Under the pieces are notes generated by a model. It was not told the origin of the DNA. It saw only the letters and a list, made by a program, of their open reading frames with translations, and did no database searches. Source: Thermoactinomyces sp. DSM 45891 (lineage in GTDB: Bacteria; Bacillota; Bacilli; Thermoactinomycetales; Thermoactinomycetaceae). From it: 64,000 bases of DNA. Shown here one piece after another: positions 15,848 to 25,602 of the stretch. The translations under genes were made by a program, and so were the position numbers. The stretch is taken from positions 11,706-75,705 of the forward strand of contig NZ_FPJZ01000014.1 of the NCBI RefSeq assembly GCF_900119485.1. Direction: 5' to 3'. The stretch's first letter is position 1; every line of letters begins with the position of its first letter.

Positions 15848-16987
15848 ATGCGTTTTTCGTTTACGGAAGAACAGATTTTATTACAGCAAATGGTACGCGA
15901 TTTTGCTCAGAAAGAAATTGCGCCCGAAGTGGAACGGATGGAGACAGAGGACCGCTTTCCACGTGAAGTGATTCGGAAGATGGGGGAACTCGGCTTAATG
16001 GGGATCCCGATTGCGGAGGAGTGGGGTGGATCTGGGGCAGACTTTATCTCTTATATCCTAGCGATCGAAGAGATTTCGAAAGTGAGTCCAACGATAGGGG
16101 TCATCCTATCTGTGCACACCTCAGTAGGAACACTCCCTCTTTTGAGATATGGAACGGAACAGCAGAAGCAACGTTATATCCCTAAGTTAGCCAGTGGAGA
16201 GTATATCGGCGCATTTGGTTTAACAGAACCTCAATCGGGATCCGATGCCAGTCAGCTTCGCACGACAGCTAAGCGTGTGGGAGAGGAGTACATCTTAACA
16301 GGCAACAAAATGTTTATTACCAATGCAGAAGCGGCTGATTTGTATACCGTTTTTGCCGTGACTGATCCGGATAAAGGGAGTTACGGAATCTCTTCTTTCC
16401 TTGTGCATAAGGATACCCCAGGATTCTCGATTGGGAAAAAAGAGAAGAAAATGGGGCTTCACGGTTCCAATACATGTGAGCTGATATTGGAAGAAGCACG
16501 GGTTCCAGCAGATCATCTGATCGGTCGTGAAGGACAAGGATATGAAATCGCCTTAGCGAATCTAGCAAGTGGTCGTGTCGGAATCGCGGCGCAGGGATTA
16601 GGTATTGCACAAGGCGCTTATGCGGCGGCAAATGCCTATGCGAAAGAGAGAAAACAGTTCGGGAAACCACTTAATGCGATACAAGCTATTCAATTTAAAT
16701 TAGCTGATATGGCGACTCAGATAGAGGCCTCACGCTTGTTAGTCTACCGTGCGGCGGAACTAGTCTCGCAGAAATTACCTTGTAAAAAAGAAGCGTCCAT
16801 GGCGAAGATGTTTGCGACAGATGCCGCAATGAAAGTTACGACAGAGGCGATTCAGGTTTTTGGTGGATATGGTTATTCCCGTGAGTATCCAGTTGAACGT
16901 TTCTTCCGAGATGCGAAGGTTACACAAATCTATGAGGGAACAAATGAGATTCAGCGGATTGTGATTGGGAATGAGATTGTGAAGTAG
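15848..16987 (+). CDS. Acyl-CoA dehydrogenase 1
   Basis: 379 residues from the ATG behind GGGAGTGGG. FAD-dependent alpha-beta oxidation enzyme: FGLTEPQSGSDAS and MFITNAEAAD (FAD/acyl contact), RKQFGKPLNAIQAIQFKLADM, VFGGYGYSREYPVER, and catalytic Glu in IYEGTNEIQR. Very similar in layout to the next gene; the two probably differ in chain length or branching preference. MmgC/AcdA-like. Electrons go through ETF, probably to FadF. Confidence 0.93.
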   Translation: MRFSFTEEQILLQQMVRDFAQKEIAPEVERMETEDRFPREVIRKMGELGLMGIPIAEEWGGSGADFISYILAIEEISKVSPTIGVILSVHTSVGTLPLLRYGTEQQKQRYIPKLASGEYIGAFGLTEPQSGSDASQLRTTAKRVGEEYILTGNKMFITNAEAADLYTVFAVTDPDKGSYGISSFLVHKDTPGFSIGKKEKKMGLHGSNTCELILEEARVPADHLIGREGQGYEIALANLASGRVGIAAQGLGIAQGAYAAANAYAKERKQFGKPLNAIQAIQFKLADMATQIEASRLLVYRAAELVSQKLPCKKEASMAKMFATDAAMKVTTEAIQVFGGYGYSREYPVERFFRDAKVTQIYEGTNEIQRIVIGNEIVK

Positions 16988-17045
16988 ATTTGAGAAGCTG
17001 TGGTCCCTTAAAACGATAAAACCTAACAAAAAGGGTGAAGACAAC

Positions 17046-18188
17046 ATGCAATTCCGTCTATCAGAAGAACATGAAATGATGCGCCAAATGGTACGCGATT
17101 TCGCTGAAAAAGAAGTAAAACCAAGTGCCGCAGAACGCGACGAGCATGAGATTTTTGATCGTTCGATCTTTGATAAGATGAGTAAATTGGGCATGGCAGG
17201 AATCCCGTGGGGAGAGGAATACGGCGGTGCTGGTTCGGACTATCTTAGCTATGTAATCGCAGTGGAAGAGCTATCCCGTGTATGTGGATCTACAGGGGTT
17301 ACGTTATCGGCACACATCTCACTGGCTAGCTATCCCATTTTCACATTTGGAACGGAAGAGCAGAAGCAGAAGTATCTCAGGCCACTTGCTGAGGGAACGA
17401 AGTTAGGCGCCTACGGCTTAACAGAACCAGGCTCAGGCTCAGATGCTGCCGCGATGCGTACGACGGCCGTCAGGGACGGAGACGATTACATTTTAAATGG
17501 AAGTAAGATTTTTATTACCAATGGTGGAGATGCAGAGATCTATGTCGTCTTTGCCGTTACCGATGCTTCGCTCAAACATAAGGGGATTACTGCATTTATC
17601 GTTGAAAAGGGAACTCCAGGCTTTTCAATCGGGAAGAAGGAGAAGAAACTGGGGATTCGGGCATCTGCTACAACGGAAATTATTTTCGAAGATTGCCGTA
17701 TTTCGAGTAGTCAGCGCCTAGGAGCTGAGGGAGAAGGCTTTAAGGTGGCGATGAAGACGCTAGATGGCGGACGAAATGGGATTGCGGCTCAAGCAGTGGG
17801 GATTGCTCAAGGGGCATATGAGGAAGCACTCTCTTATGCGAAGGAGCGCAAACAGTTTGGTAAGCCACTTATCGCATTGCAAGCTATCCAATTCAAACTA
17901 GCTGATATGGCAACCAAGATCGAAGCTTCTCGTCTGCTTACGTATCAAGCGGCATGGCTAGAAGCGAAGGGACTTCCATATGGCAAAGCATCTGCGATGG
18001 CGAAGTTATTCGCAGGAGATACAGCGATGGAAGTGACGACCGAAGCGGTTCAGGTTTTTGGTGGGTATGGTTATACACGCGAGTATCCAGTGGAGCGTAT
18101 GATGCGGGATGCGAAGATTACTCAGATTTATGAAGGAACCAACGAGATTCAGCGTGTTGTCATCGCGAAATATATTTCGAATGAATAA
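17046..18188 (+). CDS. acdA: Acyl-CoA dehydrogenase 2 (AcdA-like)
   Basis: 380 residues with the same landmarks as its upstream paralogue: YGLTEPGSGSDAA, IFITNGGDAE, RKQFGKPLIALQAIQFKLADM, FGGYGYTREYPVERM and catalytic Glu in IYEGTNEIQR. RBS AAAGGGTGAAG precedes ATG. In B. subtilis acdA lies between fadF and rpoE, the same neighbourhood as here. The pair may act on straight- and branched-chain acyl-CoA; the latter fits the mutase IcmF downstream. Confidence 0.92.
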   Translation: MQFRLSEEHEMMRQMVRDFAEKEVKPSAAERDEHEIFDRSIFDKMSKLGMAGIPWGEEYGGAGSDYLSYVIAVEELSRVCGSTGVTLSAHISLASYPIFTFGTEEQKQKYLRPLAEGTKLGAYGLTEPGSGSDAAAMRTTAVRDGDDYILNGSKIFITNGGDAEIYVVFAVTDASLKHKGITAFIVEKGTPGFSIGKKEKKLGIRASATTEIIFEDCRISSSQRLGAEGEGFKVAMKTLDGGRNGIAAQAVGIAQGAYEEALSYAKERKQFGKPLIALQAIQFKLADMATKIEASRLLTYQAAWLEAKGLPYGKASAMAKLFAGDTAMEVTTEAVQVFGGYGYTREYPVERMMRDAKITQIYEGTNEIQRVVIAKYISNE

Positions 18189-18200
18189 GAGTGATATCGG

Positions 18201-19160
18201 ATGAAGGACTGGATCCAGGGGATTAAAAATCGGGAAAGAAGGGCGATTGCACGAGTGATCACCTTCTTAGAAAATAATCATTCGGACGCAGAGTTTTTAA
18301 TACAAGAATTAGAACGACTAGAAAAAAAAGCATATGTCATTGGGATTACGGGTCCTCCTGGAGCTGGAAAGAGCACATTGATTGACTGTTTAATCACGAC
18401 ACTCCGAGCGAAGGGACTACGTGTGGGAGTTATTGTAGTAGATCCAACAAGCCCCTTTACGGGAGGAGCGATCCTCGGTGACCGTGTACGAATGGTTCGT
18501 CATGCGTTGGATGAGGGCGTATTTATTCGTAGCATGGGTAGTCGGGGTAGTCTCGGAGGTCTTTCGCGTGCTACCAAAGATGCGGTTCGTGTGCTAGATG
18601 CGGCGGGCTTTGATGTGATCATCGTAGAGACTGTGGGTGTGGGGCAATCGGAGCTAGAAATCATGCATCTAGTGGATAGTGTGGCTTTGGTTGTTCATCC
18701 GCATAGTGGTGATGTGGTGCAGGTGTTTAAAGCAGGTGTGATGGAGATCGCTGATCTGTATGTGGTGAATAAAGCGGACATCTCCGGGGCGGTGAAGATG
18801 GTTGCTGAGATTGAACAGTATGTACATGTAACACATGATCACAGCGAGTGGAGCCCGACGGTATCCCAGACGATTCCGATACAAGGAAAGGGGATCGTTG
18901 AATTATGGGAGCAGTTTCAGCATCATCGAGTCTTTTTACAAGAAAGTGGTGAAGGGATTCGTCGCCGTAAGGAGCAAACGGTCCGTGAGATAAAAGAGAG
19001 AATTGATGCTGAGTTTCAGGCCTATCTTCAGCAATGTACCCAGGAACCTGCATTCCAAGAGCAGATGAATGAGGTTTGGCATGGCAAGAAGTTGCCCCAC
19101 CAATTTGCTCGTGAATGGGTCAAGAGTCATCTGATTAGACAGGATCGGGAGGGGATGTAG
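18201..19160 (+). CDS. meaB: MeaB-like GTPase chaperone of B12-dependent mutase
   Basis: 319 residues. G-protein motifs: P-loop GPPGAGKST at about residues 52-60, DPTSPFTGGAILGDRVRM, ETVGVGQSE and NKAD. This family (also called ArgK/MeaB) guards and repairs adenosylcobalamin mutases. Its stop codon overlaps the start of the TetR gene by one base. Odd point: IcmF two genes downstream already carries its own MeaB-like domain, so this copy may serve another mutase or back up the fused one. Confidence 0.9.
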   Translation: MKDWIQGIKNRERRAIARVITFLENNHSDAEFLIQELERLEKKAYVIGITGPPGAGKSTLIDCLITTLRAKGLRVGVIVVDPTSPFTGGAILGDRVRMVRHALDEGVFIRSMGSRGSLGGLSRATKDAVRVLDAAGFDVIIVETVGVGQSELEIMHLVDSVALVVHPHSGDVVQVFKAGVMEIADLYVVNKADISGAVKMVAEIEQYVHVTHDHSEWSPTVSQTIPIQGKGIVELWEQFQHHRVFLQESGEGIRRRKEQTVREIKERIDAEFQAYLQQCTQEPAFQEQMNEVWHGKKLPHQFAREWVKSHLIRQDREGM

Positions 19161-19792
19161 TGACTAAGAAGCAGGAAGTGATTCCCTCTATGATTAAAAA
19201 CCAGAGACTTGTACAAGAGCGACGGCAACAGATTGTAGAAGGGGCAGTTAGGCTATTTATCGAGAAGGGATTCCATAAAACAACCACCCGCGAGATCGCT
19301 CGTGAGTGTGGTTTGTCGATTGGGACGATGTATGAATACATTCAGTCCAAAGAGGATGTTCTCTATCTCGTTTGTCACTATATTCATTCCTTATTACTAG
19401 AAAAACTCCATTCCATTTCCTCACATCATCTAACAGCTAAGGAAATGCTAGAATCGAGCCTCGCCCAATATTTTCAAATCATGGATGAACTACGTCCCTA
19501 TGTAGTACTAATCTATCAAGAAACGAAATCTCTTCCCCGTGAGCAGATGAAGCTAGTGCTAGCGAGAGAGGAAGAGATCACGCTTTTTTTTGAAAAAATG
19601 TTAGTACAAGGGATCAAAGATGGCTCATTCCAGATCCCTGTCTCTTCTGTTCGACTAACGGCACACAATATTGTCGTACTAGGGCAGATGTGGGCCTTTC
19701 GCTATTGGGCACTAAGAAAAATGTACACACTCGAAGAATATACAGAAAAGCAAGTTTCCCTATTAATGATAGAGATACCAAACAAGGGGTGA
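19160..19792 (+). CDS. TetR/AcrR family regulator of the acyl-CoA operon
   Basis: 210 residues from a GTG behind GGGAGGGG. N-terminal helix-turn-helix IVEGAVRLFIEKGFHKTTTREIARECGLSIGTMYEY (shown only by its ends: IVEGAVRLFIEKG and LSIGTMYEYIQSKED). The helical C-terminal domain would bind a ligand, probably an acyl-CoA. Embedded in the operon between meaB and icmF, so autoregulation through the palindrome at 13721-13738 is a natural guess. Not closely identifiable as FadR. Confidence 0.88.
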   Translation: MTKKQEVIPSMIKNQRLVQERRQQIVEGAVRLFIEKGFHKTTTREIARECGLSIGTMYEYIQSKEDVLYLVCHYIHSLLLEKLHSISSHHLTAKEMLESSLAQYFQIMDELRPYVVLIYQETKSLPREQMKLVLAREEEITLFFEKMLVQGIKDGSFQIPVSSVRLTAHNIVVLGQMWAFRYWALRKMYTLEEYTEKQVSLLMIEIPNKG

Positions 19793-19796
19793 GACG

Positions 19797-22700
19797 ATGA
19801 TGGAAACAGAAATTGTACGTCCCAAGCATGCTGTTCGGTTTTTAACAGCTGCCAGTTTGTTTGATGGTCATGATGCTTCGATTAATTTAATGCGTCGTTT
19901 GCTTCAAGATTCAGGGGTGGAAGTCATTCATCTGGGTCATAATCGTTCGGTAGAGGAGATTGTCAGAGCGGCGATTCAAGAAGATGTGCAGGGGATTGCG
20001 ATTTCGTCCTATCAAGGCGGACATATCGAGTTTTTTAAATACATGATTGACTTATTAAGAGAAGAAAATGCCAATATCAAAGTGTTTGGTGGTGGTGGTG
20101 GTGTCATCATCCCACGTGAGATCGAGGAACTGGAAGCGTATGGAGTGACGAAAATCTTCTCTCCACAAGATGGTCGGGTCCTAGGGCTACAGGGGATGAT
20201 TAATTTTATGGTCCGTAAGACTGATTATCCGACTGTCCAAAAGCCGAATGGGTCAAAGGAATCTCTCGTGCAAGGTGACTTCCAAGCAGTAGCTAAAGCG
20301 ATTTCATATGTAGAGCAGACTTTTGAGCAACGGAATGTGCTAGATGAATCGGCGGCGACACTATCGAAAAGCTGGTTAGCCGACTTGCCATCCACTGCAA
20401 AGCGCATTCCCGTTATCGGGATCACAGGTACAGGTGGAGCAGGGAAAAGCTCATTAACCGATGAGTTGGTACGTCGTTTTCTCGAGGATTTTCCGGATAA
20501 GAAAGTGGCGATTCTCTCGATTGACCCATCGAAACAGAAGACAGGTGGCGCACTACTCGGCGATCGGATCCGCATGAACGCGGTTCATCATCCACGCGTT
20601 TATATGCGCAGTTTGGCAACACGTAAAACTCGTACTGAGCTAAGTGGAGCAATTCAAGAAGCGATTCAAGTCGTGAAGAGCGCGGGTTATGACCTAATCA
20701 TCGTGGAGACAAGCGGAATCGGGCAAGGAAATGCCGATATTGTCCCAATCAGTGATTTATCCATCTATGTGATGACGGCAGAGTTTGGCTCTCCATCTCA
20801 ACTAGAGAAGATTGAGATGCTAGATTATGCAGATCTCATTGCAATTAATAAGTTTGATCGTCGAGGTTCATTAGATGCATTACGTGATGTGAAGAAGCAA
20901 TATCGACGTAATCATAACCTCTTTCATTCACCAGAAGAAGCGATTCCCGTCTACGGTACAATGGCCTCTCGTTATAATGATCCCGGAACCAATCTATTCT
21001 ATAAAAAGATGGTTGAATCGATCGGTGTGAAGTGTGAAGTAGACTGGGTCTCAACGATCGATATACCTATTGGTACCAGTCAGTTAGAATATATTATCCC
21101 ACCAGAGAGAATCCACTATCTTCGGGATTTAGCTCAGACCGTTCGCAAGTACTATGAAGATGTTGAGGAACAAGCAAAAATAGCAACCGAACTCTATCAG
21201 CTATATGGAGCTCGAAATCTACTTGCTACCCAATCGATTGAGAGAGAAGTTGTGCAGGGAATCGAGCAGGTCACCCAGAAAAAGGAGCTAGAGTTGCTAC
21301 CGCATCATAAAAAAATGCTAGATGAGTGGGAACAGCTCCAGTCGATGTATCGTCAAGACTTTCTAGAATCCAAAGTGAGGGATCGCGTAATCCGCACTCC
21401 TTTATACAACGAAACCTTATCGGGTAGCAAAATTCCGAAGGTCGCTCTGCCGCGTTTTAAGGATTGGGGGGAACGGTTGCGTTGGTTGTTAAGAGAAAAC
21501 GTACCTGGCCAGTTCCCATATACGGCGGGGGTATTTCCGCTGAAGAGGGCAGACGAAGATCCGAAGCGTCAGTTTGCTGGAGAAGGGTCTCCTGGACGTA
21601 CCAATCGCCGTTTCCATTATCTATCCAAAAATGACACGGCCAAACGCCTCTCGACCGCTTTTGATAGTGTGACGCTGTACGGCGAAGATCCAGCAGAGCG
21701 CCCAGACATCTATGGAAAAGTAGGAGAATCAGGTGTTAGTATCTGTACCTTAGATAACATGGCGGAGCTATTTTCCGGATTTGACCTCTGTGCTCCGAAC
21801 ACTAGTGTATCGATGACGATTAATGGTCCTGCACCGATTATCCTAGCTATGTACCTAAATGCGGCGATCGATCAGCAGGTTCACTTGTTTACAGAGCGCG
21901 AAGGTAGAGAGCCAAGCGAAGAAGAACGGAATCAAATCCGCGCATTTACTCTGCGTACGGTAAGGGGAACCGTGCAAGCAGATATCTTAAAAGAAGATCA
22001 AGGTCAAAACACGTGTATCTTCTCAACCGAATTTGCACTCAAAATGATGGGGGACATGCAAGAGTTTTTCATCCAAAACCAAGTGCGTAACTACTATTCG
22101 GTTAGTATTAGCGGTTACCACATTGCCGAAGCAGGGGCCAATCCCATCTCACAGCTCGCTTTCACCCTGGCTAATGCATTTACCTATGTTGAGTACTATA
22201 AGAGTCGTGGGATGAATGTAGATGATTTTGCTCATAATCTTTCTTTCTTCTTTAGCAATGGACTTGACGCAGAGTATACCGTTATCGGCCGTGTGGCTCG
22301 CCGGATCTGGGCGATTACGATGAAACGTCTCTACGGTGCAAACGAACGTAGCCAGAAGCTAAAGTATCATATCCAGACCTCTGGACGCTCACTTCATGCC
22401 CAAGAAATCGACTTTAACGACATTCGTACCACTTTGCAAGCATTGATGGCGATCTATGATCAATGCAACTCCCTTCATACCAATGCGTATGATGAAGCGA
22501 TCACCACGCCTACAGAAGAGTCAGTTCGTCGTGCTATGGCGATTCAGATGATCATTACTAAAGAACTCGGATTAGCCAAAAACGAAAATCCATTGCAAGG
22601 TGCCTTTATCATCGATGAACTAACAGATTTAGTGGAAGAAGCCGTATTGCAGGAGTTTGAACGAATTAGCGATCGCGGTGGGGTACTTGGTGCGATGGAA

Positions 22701-23060
22701 ACGCAGTATCAACGTAGCAAAATCCAAGAGGAATCGATGTATTATGAGATGAAAAAGCACTCCGGGGAACTCCCTATCATCGGCGTGAATACATTTGAAA
22801 ACCCTCATCCACCTGAAGAGACAGAGATTGAATTATCCCGTGCAGATGCTAGTGAAAAAGAATTACAAGTCGCTCACGTACAAGAGTTCCAGAAGCGTTA
22901 TGCTTCTGAAGCCGAAATCGCCCTGCAACGTCTTAAAGAGGTTGCCAGACACAATGGAAATCTCTTCGCGGAACTTATGAACACCGTTCAAGTTGCATCC
23001 CTCGGGCAAATTACTTCTGTTCTCTACGAAGTGGGTGGCCAGTATCGTCGTAATATGTAA
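19797..23060 (+). CDS. icmF: Fused isobutyryl-CoA mutase (IcmF)
   Basis: 1087 residues, the full length of the IcmF family. Order: B12-binding domain with LFDGHDASINLMRR (about 22-35) and GGGGGVIIP; MeaB-like GTPase domain with GITGTGGAGKSS (about 207-218), SIDPSKQKTGGALLGDR, ETSGIGQGNADI and NKFDRRG; then the substrate-binding TIM barrel from about 540 (TNRRFHYLSKNDTAKRLSTA, PNTSVSMTINGPAPI, SGYHIAEAGANP). It interconverts isobutyryl-CoA and n-butyryl-CoA with adenosylcobalamin; some members act on isovaleryl/pivalyl-CoA. Links branched-chain acid breakdown with the beta-oxidation genes upstream. Confidence 0.94.
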   Translation: MMETEIVRPKHAVRFLTAASLFDGHDASINLMRRLLQDSGVEVIHLGHNRSVEEIVRAAIQEDVQGIAISSYQGGHIEFFKYMIDLLREENANIKVFGGGGGVIIPREIEELEAYGVTKIFSPQDGRVLGLQGMINFMVRKTDYPTVQKPNGSKESLVQGDFQAVAKAISYVEQTFEQRNVLDESAATLSKSWLADLPSTAKRIPVIGITGTGGAGKSSLTDELVRRFLEDFPDKKVAILSIDPSKQKTGGALLGDRIRMNAVHHPRVYMRSLATRKTRTELSGAIQEAIQVVKSAGYDLIIVETSGIGQGNADIVPISDLSIYVMTAEFGSPSQLEKIEMLDYADLIAINKFDRRGSLDALRDVKKQYRRNHNLFHSPEEAIPVYGTMASRYNDPGTNLFYKKMVESIGVKCEVDWVSTIDIPIGTSQLEYIIPPERIHYLRDLAQTVRKYYEDVEEQAKIATELYQLYGARNLLATQSIEREVVQGIEQVTQKKELELLPHHKKMLDEWEQLQSMYRQDFLESKVRDRVIRTPLYNETLSGSKIPKVALPRFKDWGERLRWLLRENVPGQFPYTAGVFPLKRADEDPKRQFAGEGSPGRTNRRFHYLSKNDTAKRLSTAFDSVTLYGEDPAERPDIYGKVGESGVSICTLDNMAELFSGFDLCAPNTSVSMTINGPAPIILAMYLNAAIDQQVHLFTEREGREPSEEERNQIRAFTLRTVRGTVQADILKEDQGQNTCIFSTEFALKMMGDMQEFFIQNQVRNYYSVSISGYHIAEAGANPISQLAFTLANAFTYVEYYKSRGMNVDDFAHNLSFFFSNGLDAEYTVIGRVARRIWAITMKRLYGANERSQKLKYHIQTSGRSLHAQEIDFNDIRTTLQALMAIYDQCNSLHTNAYDEAITTPTEESVRRAMAIQMIITKELGLAKNENPLQGAFIIDELTDLVEEAVLQEFERISDRGGVLGAMETQYQRSKIQEESMYYEMKKHSGELPIIGVNTFENPHPPEETEIELSRADASEKELQVAHVQEFQKRYASEAEIALQRLKEVARHNGNLFAELMNTVQVASLGQITSVLYEVGGQYRRNM

Positions 23061-23098
23061 AAAAATAAATCTTTCCACGTCATCTATACCTCTACACG

Positions 23099-23126
23099 TT
23101 GACTTCAACCGTTTTTTGGATAAAAT
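23099..23126 (+). promoter_or_regulatory. Promoter of rpoE
   Basis: TTGACT, 16-nt spacer, TAAAAT between icmF and rpoE. Confidence 0.6.
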
Positions 23127-23187
23127 AATGACGAGAAGGTAGACGTGTAGTTGTATCGTGTACCTACATTGGAAGGATGTGTCCAGA

Positions 23188-23691
23188 TTGAGCGACAACC
23201 TCACTCTTGAGCAAATTAGAGAAATAGCTATGGTCGATTTATCATACATAGCTTTAGAACAGAATAATGGTCAACCGATGCTCTATCGTGAATTGATCGA
23301 ATACGCCTCGAAGGTGAAAGGTTATACCGAAGAAGAGGTAACCCAATACATTGCTCAATTCTACACCGATTTAAACGTAGATGGGCGCTTTGTATGCGTA
23401 GGTCGTAGCTTATGGGGCCTACGTGAATGGTATCCAACCGATCAAGCGACTGATTCTGCGATCGCAAGTAACATTTTGGACGATGATGACTTTGGTGATG
23501 ACCTATACGAAGATGAAAGTGATGACTTCGCTCCAGAGCCAATTGAAGAAGATCCATTGTACACCGTTGGTGCTGAAGATGCAGATGAGCCAGACGACGA
23601 TACAGCGGATGGCTTTACCGAGGAAGACATTGATGGAGAAGAGGACGAGGACGATGATGAATTAGATCTCGAGGATGAAGACGAGCTCTAA
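23188..23691 (+). CDS. rpoE: RNA polymerase delta subunit
   Basis: 167 residues from a TTG preceded by GGAAGGA. Residues 1-90 form the winged-helix HARE-type domain (SDNLTLEQIREIAMVDLSY, GRSLWGLREWYP). The C-terminal half is a disordered tail made almost entirely of Asp and Glu. Delta binds core RNA polymerase, displaces weakly bound nucleic acid and speeds recycling. Position between acyl-CoA genes and pyrG is conserved in Bacillales. The upstream in-frame GTG at 23158 lacks a ribosome binding site. Confidence 0.95.
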   Translation: MSDNLTLEQIREIAMVDLSYIALEQNNGQPMLYRELIEYASKVKGYTEEEVTQYIAQFYTDLNVDGRFVCVGRSLWGLREWYPTDQATDSAIASNILDDDDFGDDLYEDESDDFAPEPIEEDPLYTVGAEDADEPDDDTADGFTEEDIDGEEDEDDDELDLEDEDEL

Positions 23692-23721
23692 GAATTTTTC
23701 CTTGGTACCAAAGGGAATGAG

Positions 23722-23766
23722 AAAACCGACAAGCCTGTTTTCATGGGGGAATGTCGGTTTTTCTGT
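23722..23766 (+). terminator. Terminator after rpoE
   Basis: AAACCGACA pairs with TGTCGGTTT around a 20-nt loop, followed by TTCTG with T-rich context. Confidence 0.75.
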
Positions 23767-23803
23767 TAAAAAAATAAAATGATATTCTTCACTAATGAGT
23801 TTA

Positions 23804-23832
23804 TTGACAGCTGTAGTAAACTTAGTTAGAAT
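23804..23832 (+). promoter_or_regulatory. pyrG promoter
   Basis: TTGACA, 17-nt spacer, TAGAAT. The likely start site, seven bases after the -10, is the first G of GGGCTC at 23840. Confidence 0.85.
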
Positions 23833-23839
23833 ATTTTTT

Positions 23840-23914
23840 GGGCTCATTAAAAATGGGTACACAATTATTGACGAAATCAATCGAGCGCCTCTATTTATTT
23901 AGGGGCGCTTTTTC
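23840..23914 (+). promoter_or_regulatory. CTP-sensing attenuator leader of pyrG (reiterative G type)
   Basis: The transcript should start GGGCUC, as for B. subtilis pyrG, where low CTP makes the polymerase stutter and add extra G. A terminator follows: AGCGCCTC (23884-23891) pairs with GGGGCGCT (23902-23909) and runs into five T. The pyrimidine-rich 5' arm can pair with an added poly-G to form the anti-terminator. Mechanism known from B. subtilis; all its required elements are visible here. Confidence 0.82.
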
Positions 23915-23976
23915 TGTTTTTCTGGAAGAATGTTTTTTAAAAAGGGAATGCTTTCTTATATAGGAGGAAAATGGAG

Positions 23977-25599
23977 ATGAAAACGAAATTTGTGTTTGTA
24001 ACAGGTGGAGTCGTTTCTTCGTTAGGAAAAGGGATTACCGCTTCTGCCTTAGGGCGGTTGCTAAAAAACCGTGGCCTAAAGGTAACGATTCAAAAGTTTG
24101 ATCCATACTTAAATATCGATCCAGGTACGATGTCTCCTTATCAACATGGTGAAGTATTTGTAACAGATGATGGTGCGGAGACAGACCTAGATTTGGGGCA
24201 CTATGAGCGTTTTATTGACATCAACTTAAGCCAAAACAGCAATGTGACAACAGGTAAAATTTATCAGTCTGTTATTAAGAAAGAACGTCGTGGTGATTAT
24301 CTAGGAGGAACCGTACAAGTCATTCCGCACATCACCAATGAAATCAAAGATCGTGTATTTCGTGCGGCTCGTGAAACCCAGCCGGATGTCGTGATTACGG
24401 AGATCGGGGGAACCGTTGGCGATATCGAGAGTCTTCCTTTCTTAGAAGCTATTCGTCAGATTAAAAGCGATGTAGGTCGTGAGCATGTGATGTACATTCA
24501 CTGTACGCTGGTTCCGATGCTACGTGCGAGTGGAGAACTGAAAACGAAGCCAACCCAGCATAGTGTAAAAGAACTGCGCAGTATTGGGATTCAACCAAAC
24601 ATCATCGTAACGCGTACCGAATATCCATTAACCGAATCTATGAAGCGTAAAATCGCTCTCTTTTGCGATATCGATCGTGAAGCAGTCATTGAAGCTCGTG
24701 ATGCGGAAACATTATATGAAATCCCTCTCATGATGCAAGAAGAGGGATTGGATGAGATCGTTGTCAAGCATTTTGGTCTTGATGTACCAGAAGCAGACAT
24801 GAAAGACTGGACTGCCTTGGTACAAAAAGTGAAAAACTTGAAACGCCGAACCAAAATCGCGATCGTAGGAAAATATGTTTCCTTACAAGATGCGTATATG
24901 AGTGTCGCTGAATCATTGCGCCATGCGGGCTTTGAAAATGATGCTGAGATTGAGATCAAATGGGTGAACTCGGAAGATGTAACAGATGAAAACGTGACAG
25001 AGTTCTTAGAAGAGGTAGATGGAATCCTCGTTCCAGGTGGCTTTGGTGATCGTGGAATCGAAGGGAAAATTATCGCCACTCGCTTTGCCCGTGAGCAAAA
25101 AATTCCATTCCTCGGAATCTGCTTAGGTATGCAGATGATGTGTGTAGAAGGTGCGCGGTATGTGGCAGGCCTTCCATCTGCGGATAGCTCTGAGTTTGAT
25201 CCGAATACTCCATATCCAGTGATCGACTTACTGCCAGAACAAAAAGAAGTAGAAGATCTTGGCGGTACATTACGTCTAGGCCTATACCCTTGTAAAGTAA
25301 GCACAGGCACACTGGCTCATAAAGCATATGGAGAAGATCTCGTCTATGAGCGTCATCGCCATCGTTACGAGTTTAACAACGAATTCCGTGAACAGATGGA
25401 GCAAGCCGGATATGTATTCTCCGGAACCTCTCCAGACGGTCGTCTTGTAGAGATTGTAGAGTATAAGGACCACCCATGGTTCCTATCCGCTCAGTTCCAC
25501 CCAGAGTTCACCTCCCGTCCCAACCGCCCCCAACCCCTATTCCGCGACTTCGTAGCTGCGACATTGCATGTGAAAAAGTCGAGTGGAGTAGAGGTATAA
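23977..25599 (+). CDS. pyrG: CTP synthase
   Basis: 540 residues from the second ATG, nine bases after AGGAGG; the ATG six bases upstream is only three bases from it. N-terminal synthetase domain with FVTGGVVSSLGKGI, DPYLNIDPGTMSPYQHGEV and EIGGTVGDIES; C-terminal class I glutaminase domain with the nucleophile Cys in PFLGICLGMQMM and the His/Glu pair in AQFHPEFTSRP. Makes CTP from UTP, ATP and glutamine. Single-gene unit with its own attenuator and terminator. Confidence 0.97.
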   Translation: MKTKFVFVTGGVVSSLGKGITASALGRLLKNRGLKVTIQKFDPYLNIDPGTMSPYQHGEVFVTDDGAETDLDLGHYERFIDINLSQNSNVTTGKIYQSVIKKERRGDYLGGTVQVIPHITNEIKDRVFRAARETQPDVVITEIGGTVGDIESLPFLEAIRQIKSDVGREHVMYIHCTLVPMLRASGELKTKPTQHSVKELRSIGIQPNIIVTRTEYPLTESMKRKIALFCDIDREAVIEARDAETLYEIPLMMQEEGLDEIVVKHFGLDVPEADMKDWTALVQKVKNLKRRTKIAIVGKYVSLQDAYMSVAESLRHAGFENDAEIEIKWVNSEDVTDENVTEFLEEVDGILVPGGFGDRGIEGKIIATRFAREQKIPFLGICLGMQMMCVEGARYVAGLPSADSSEFDPNTPYPVIDLLPEQKEVEDLGGTLRLGLYPCKVSTGTLAHKAYGEDLVYERHRHRYEFNNEFREQMEQAGYVFSGTSPDGRLVEIVEYKDHPWFLSAQFHPEFTSRPNRPQPLFRDFVAATLHVKKSSGVEV

Positions 25600-25602
25600 T
25601 AC

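Noticed and set aside
24591..25310. 239-codon antisense frame inside pyrG
   Set aside because: pyrG is certain on the plus strand; the antisense product has Ser/Pro/Arg-rich composition typical of a shadow frame.
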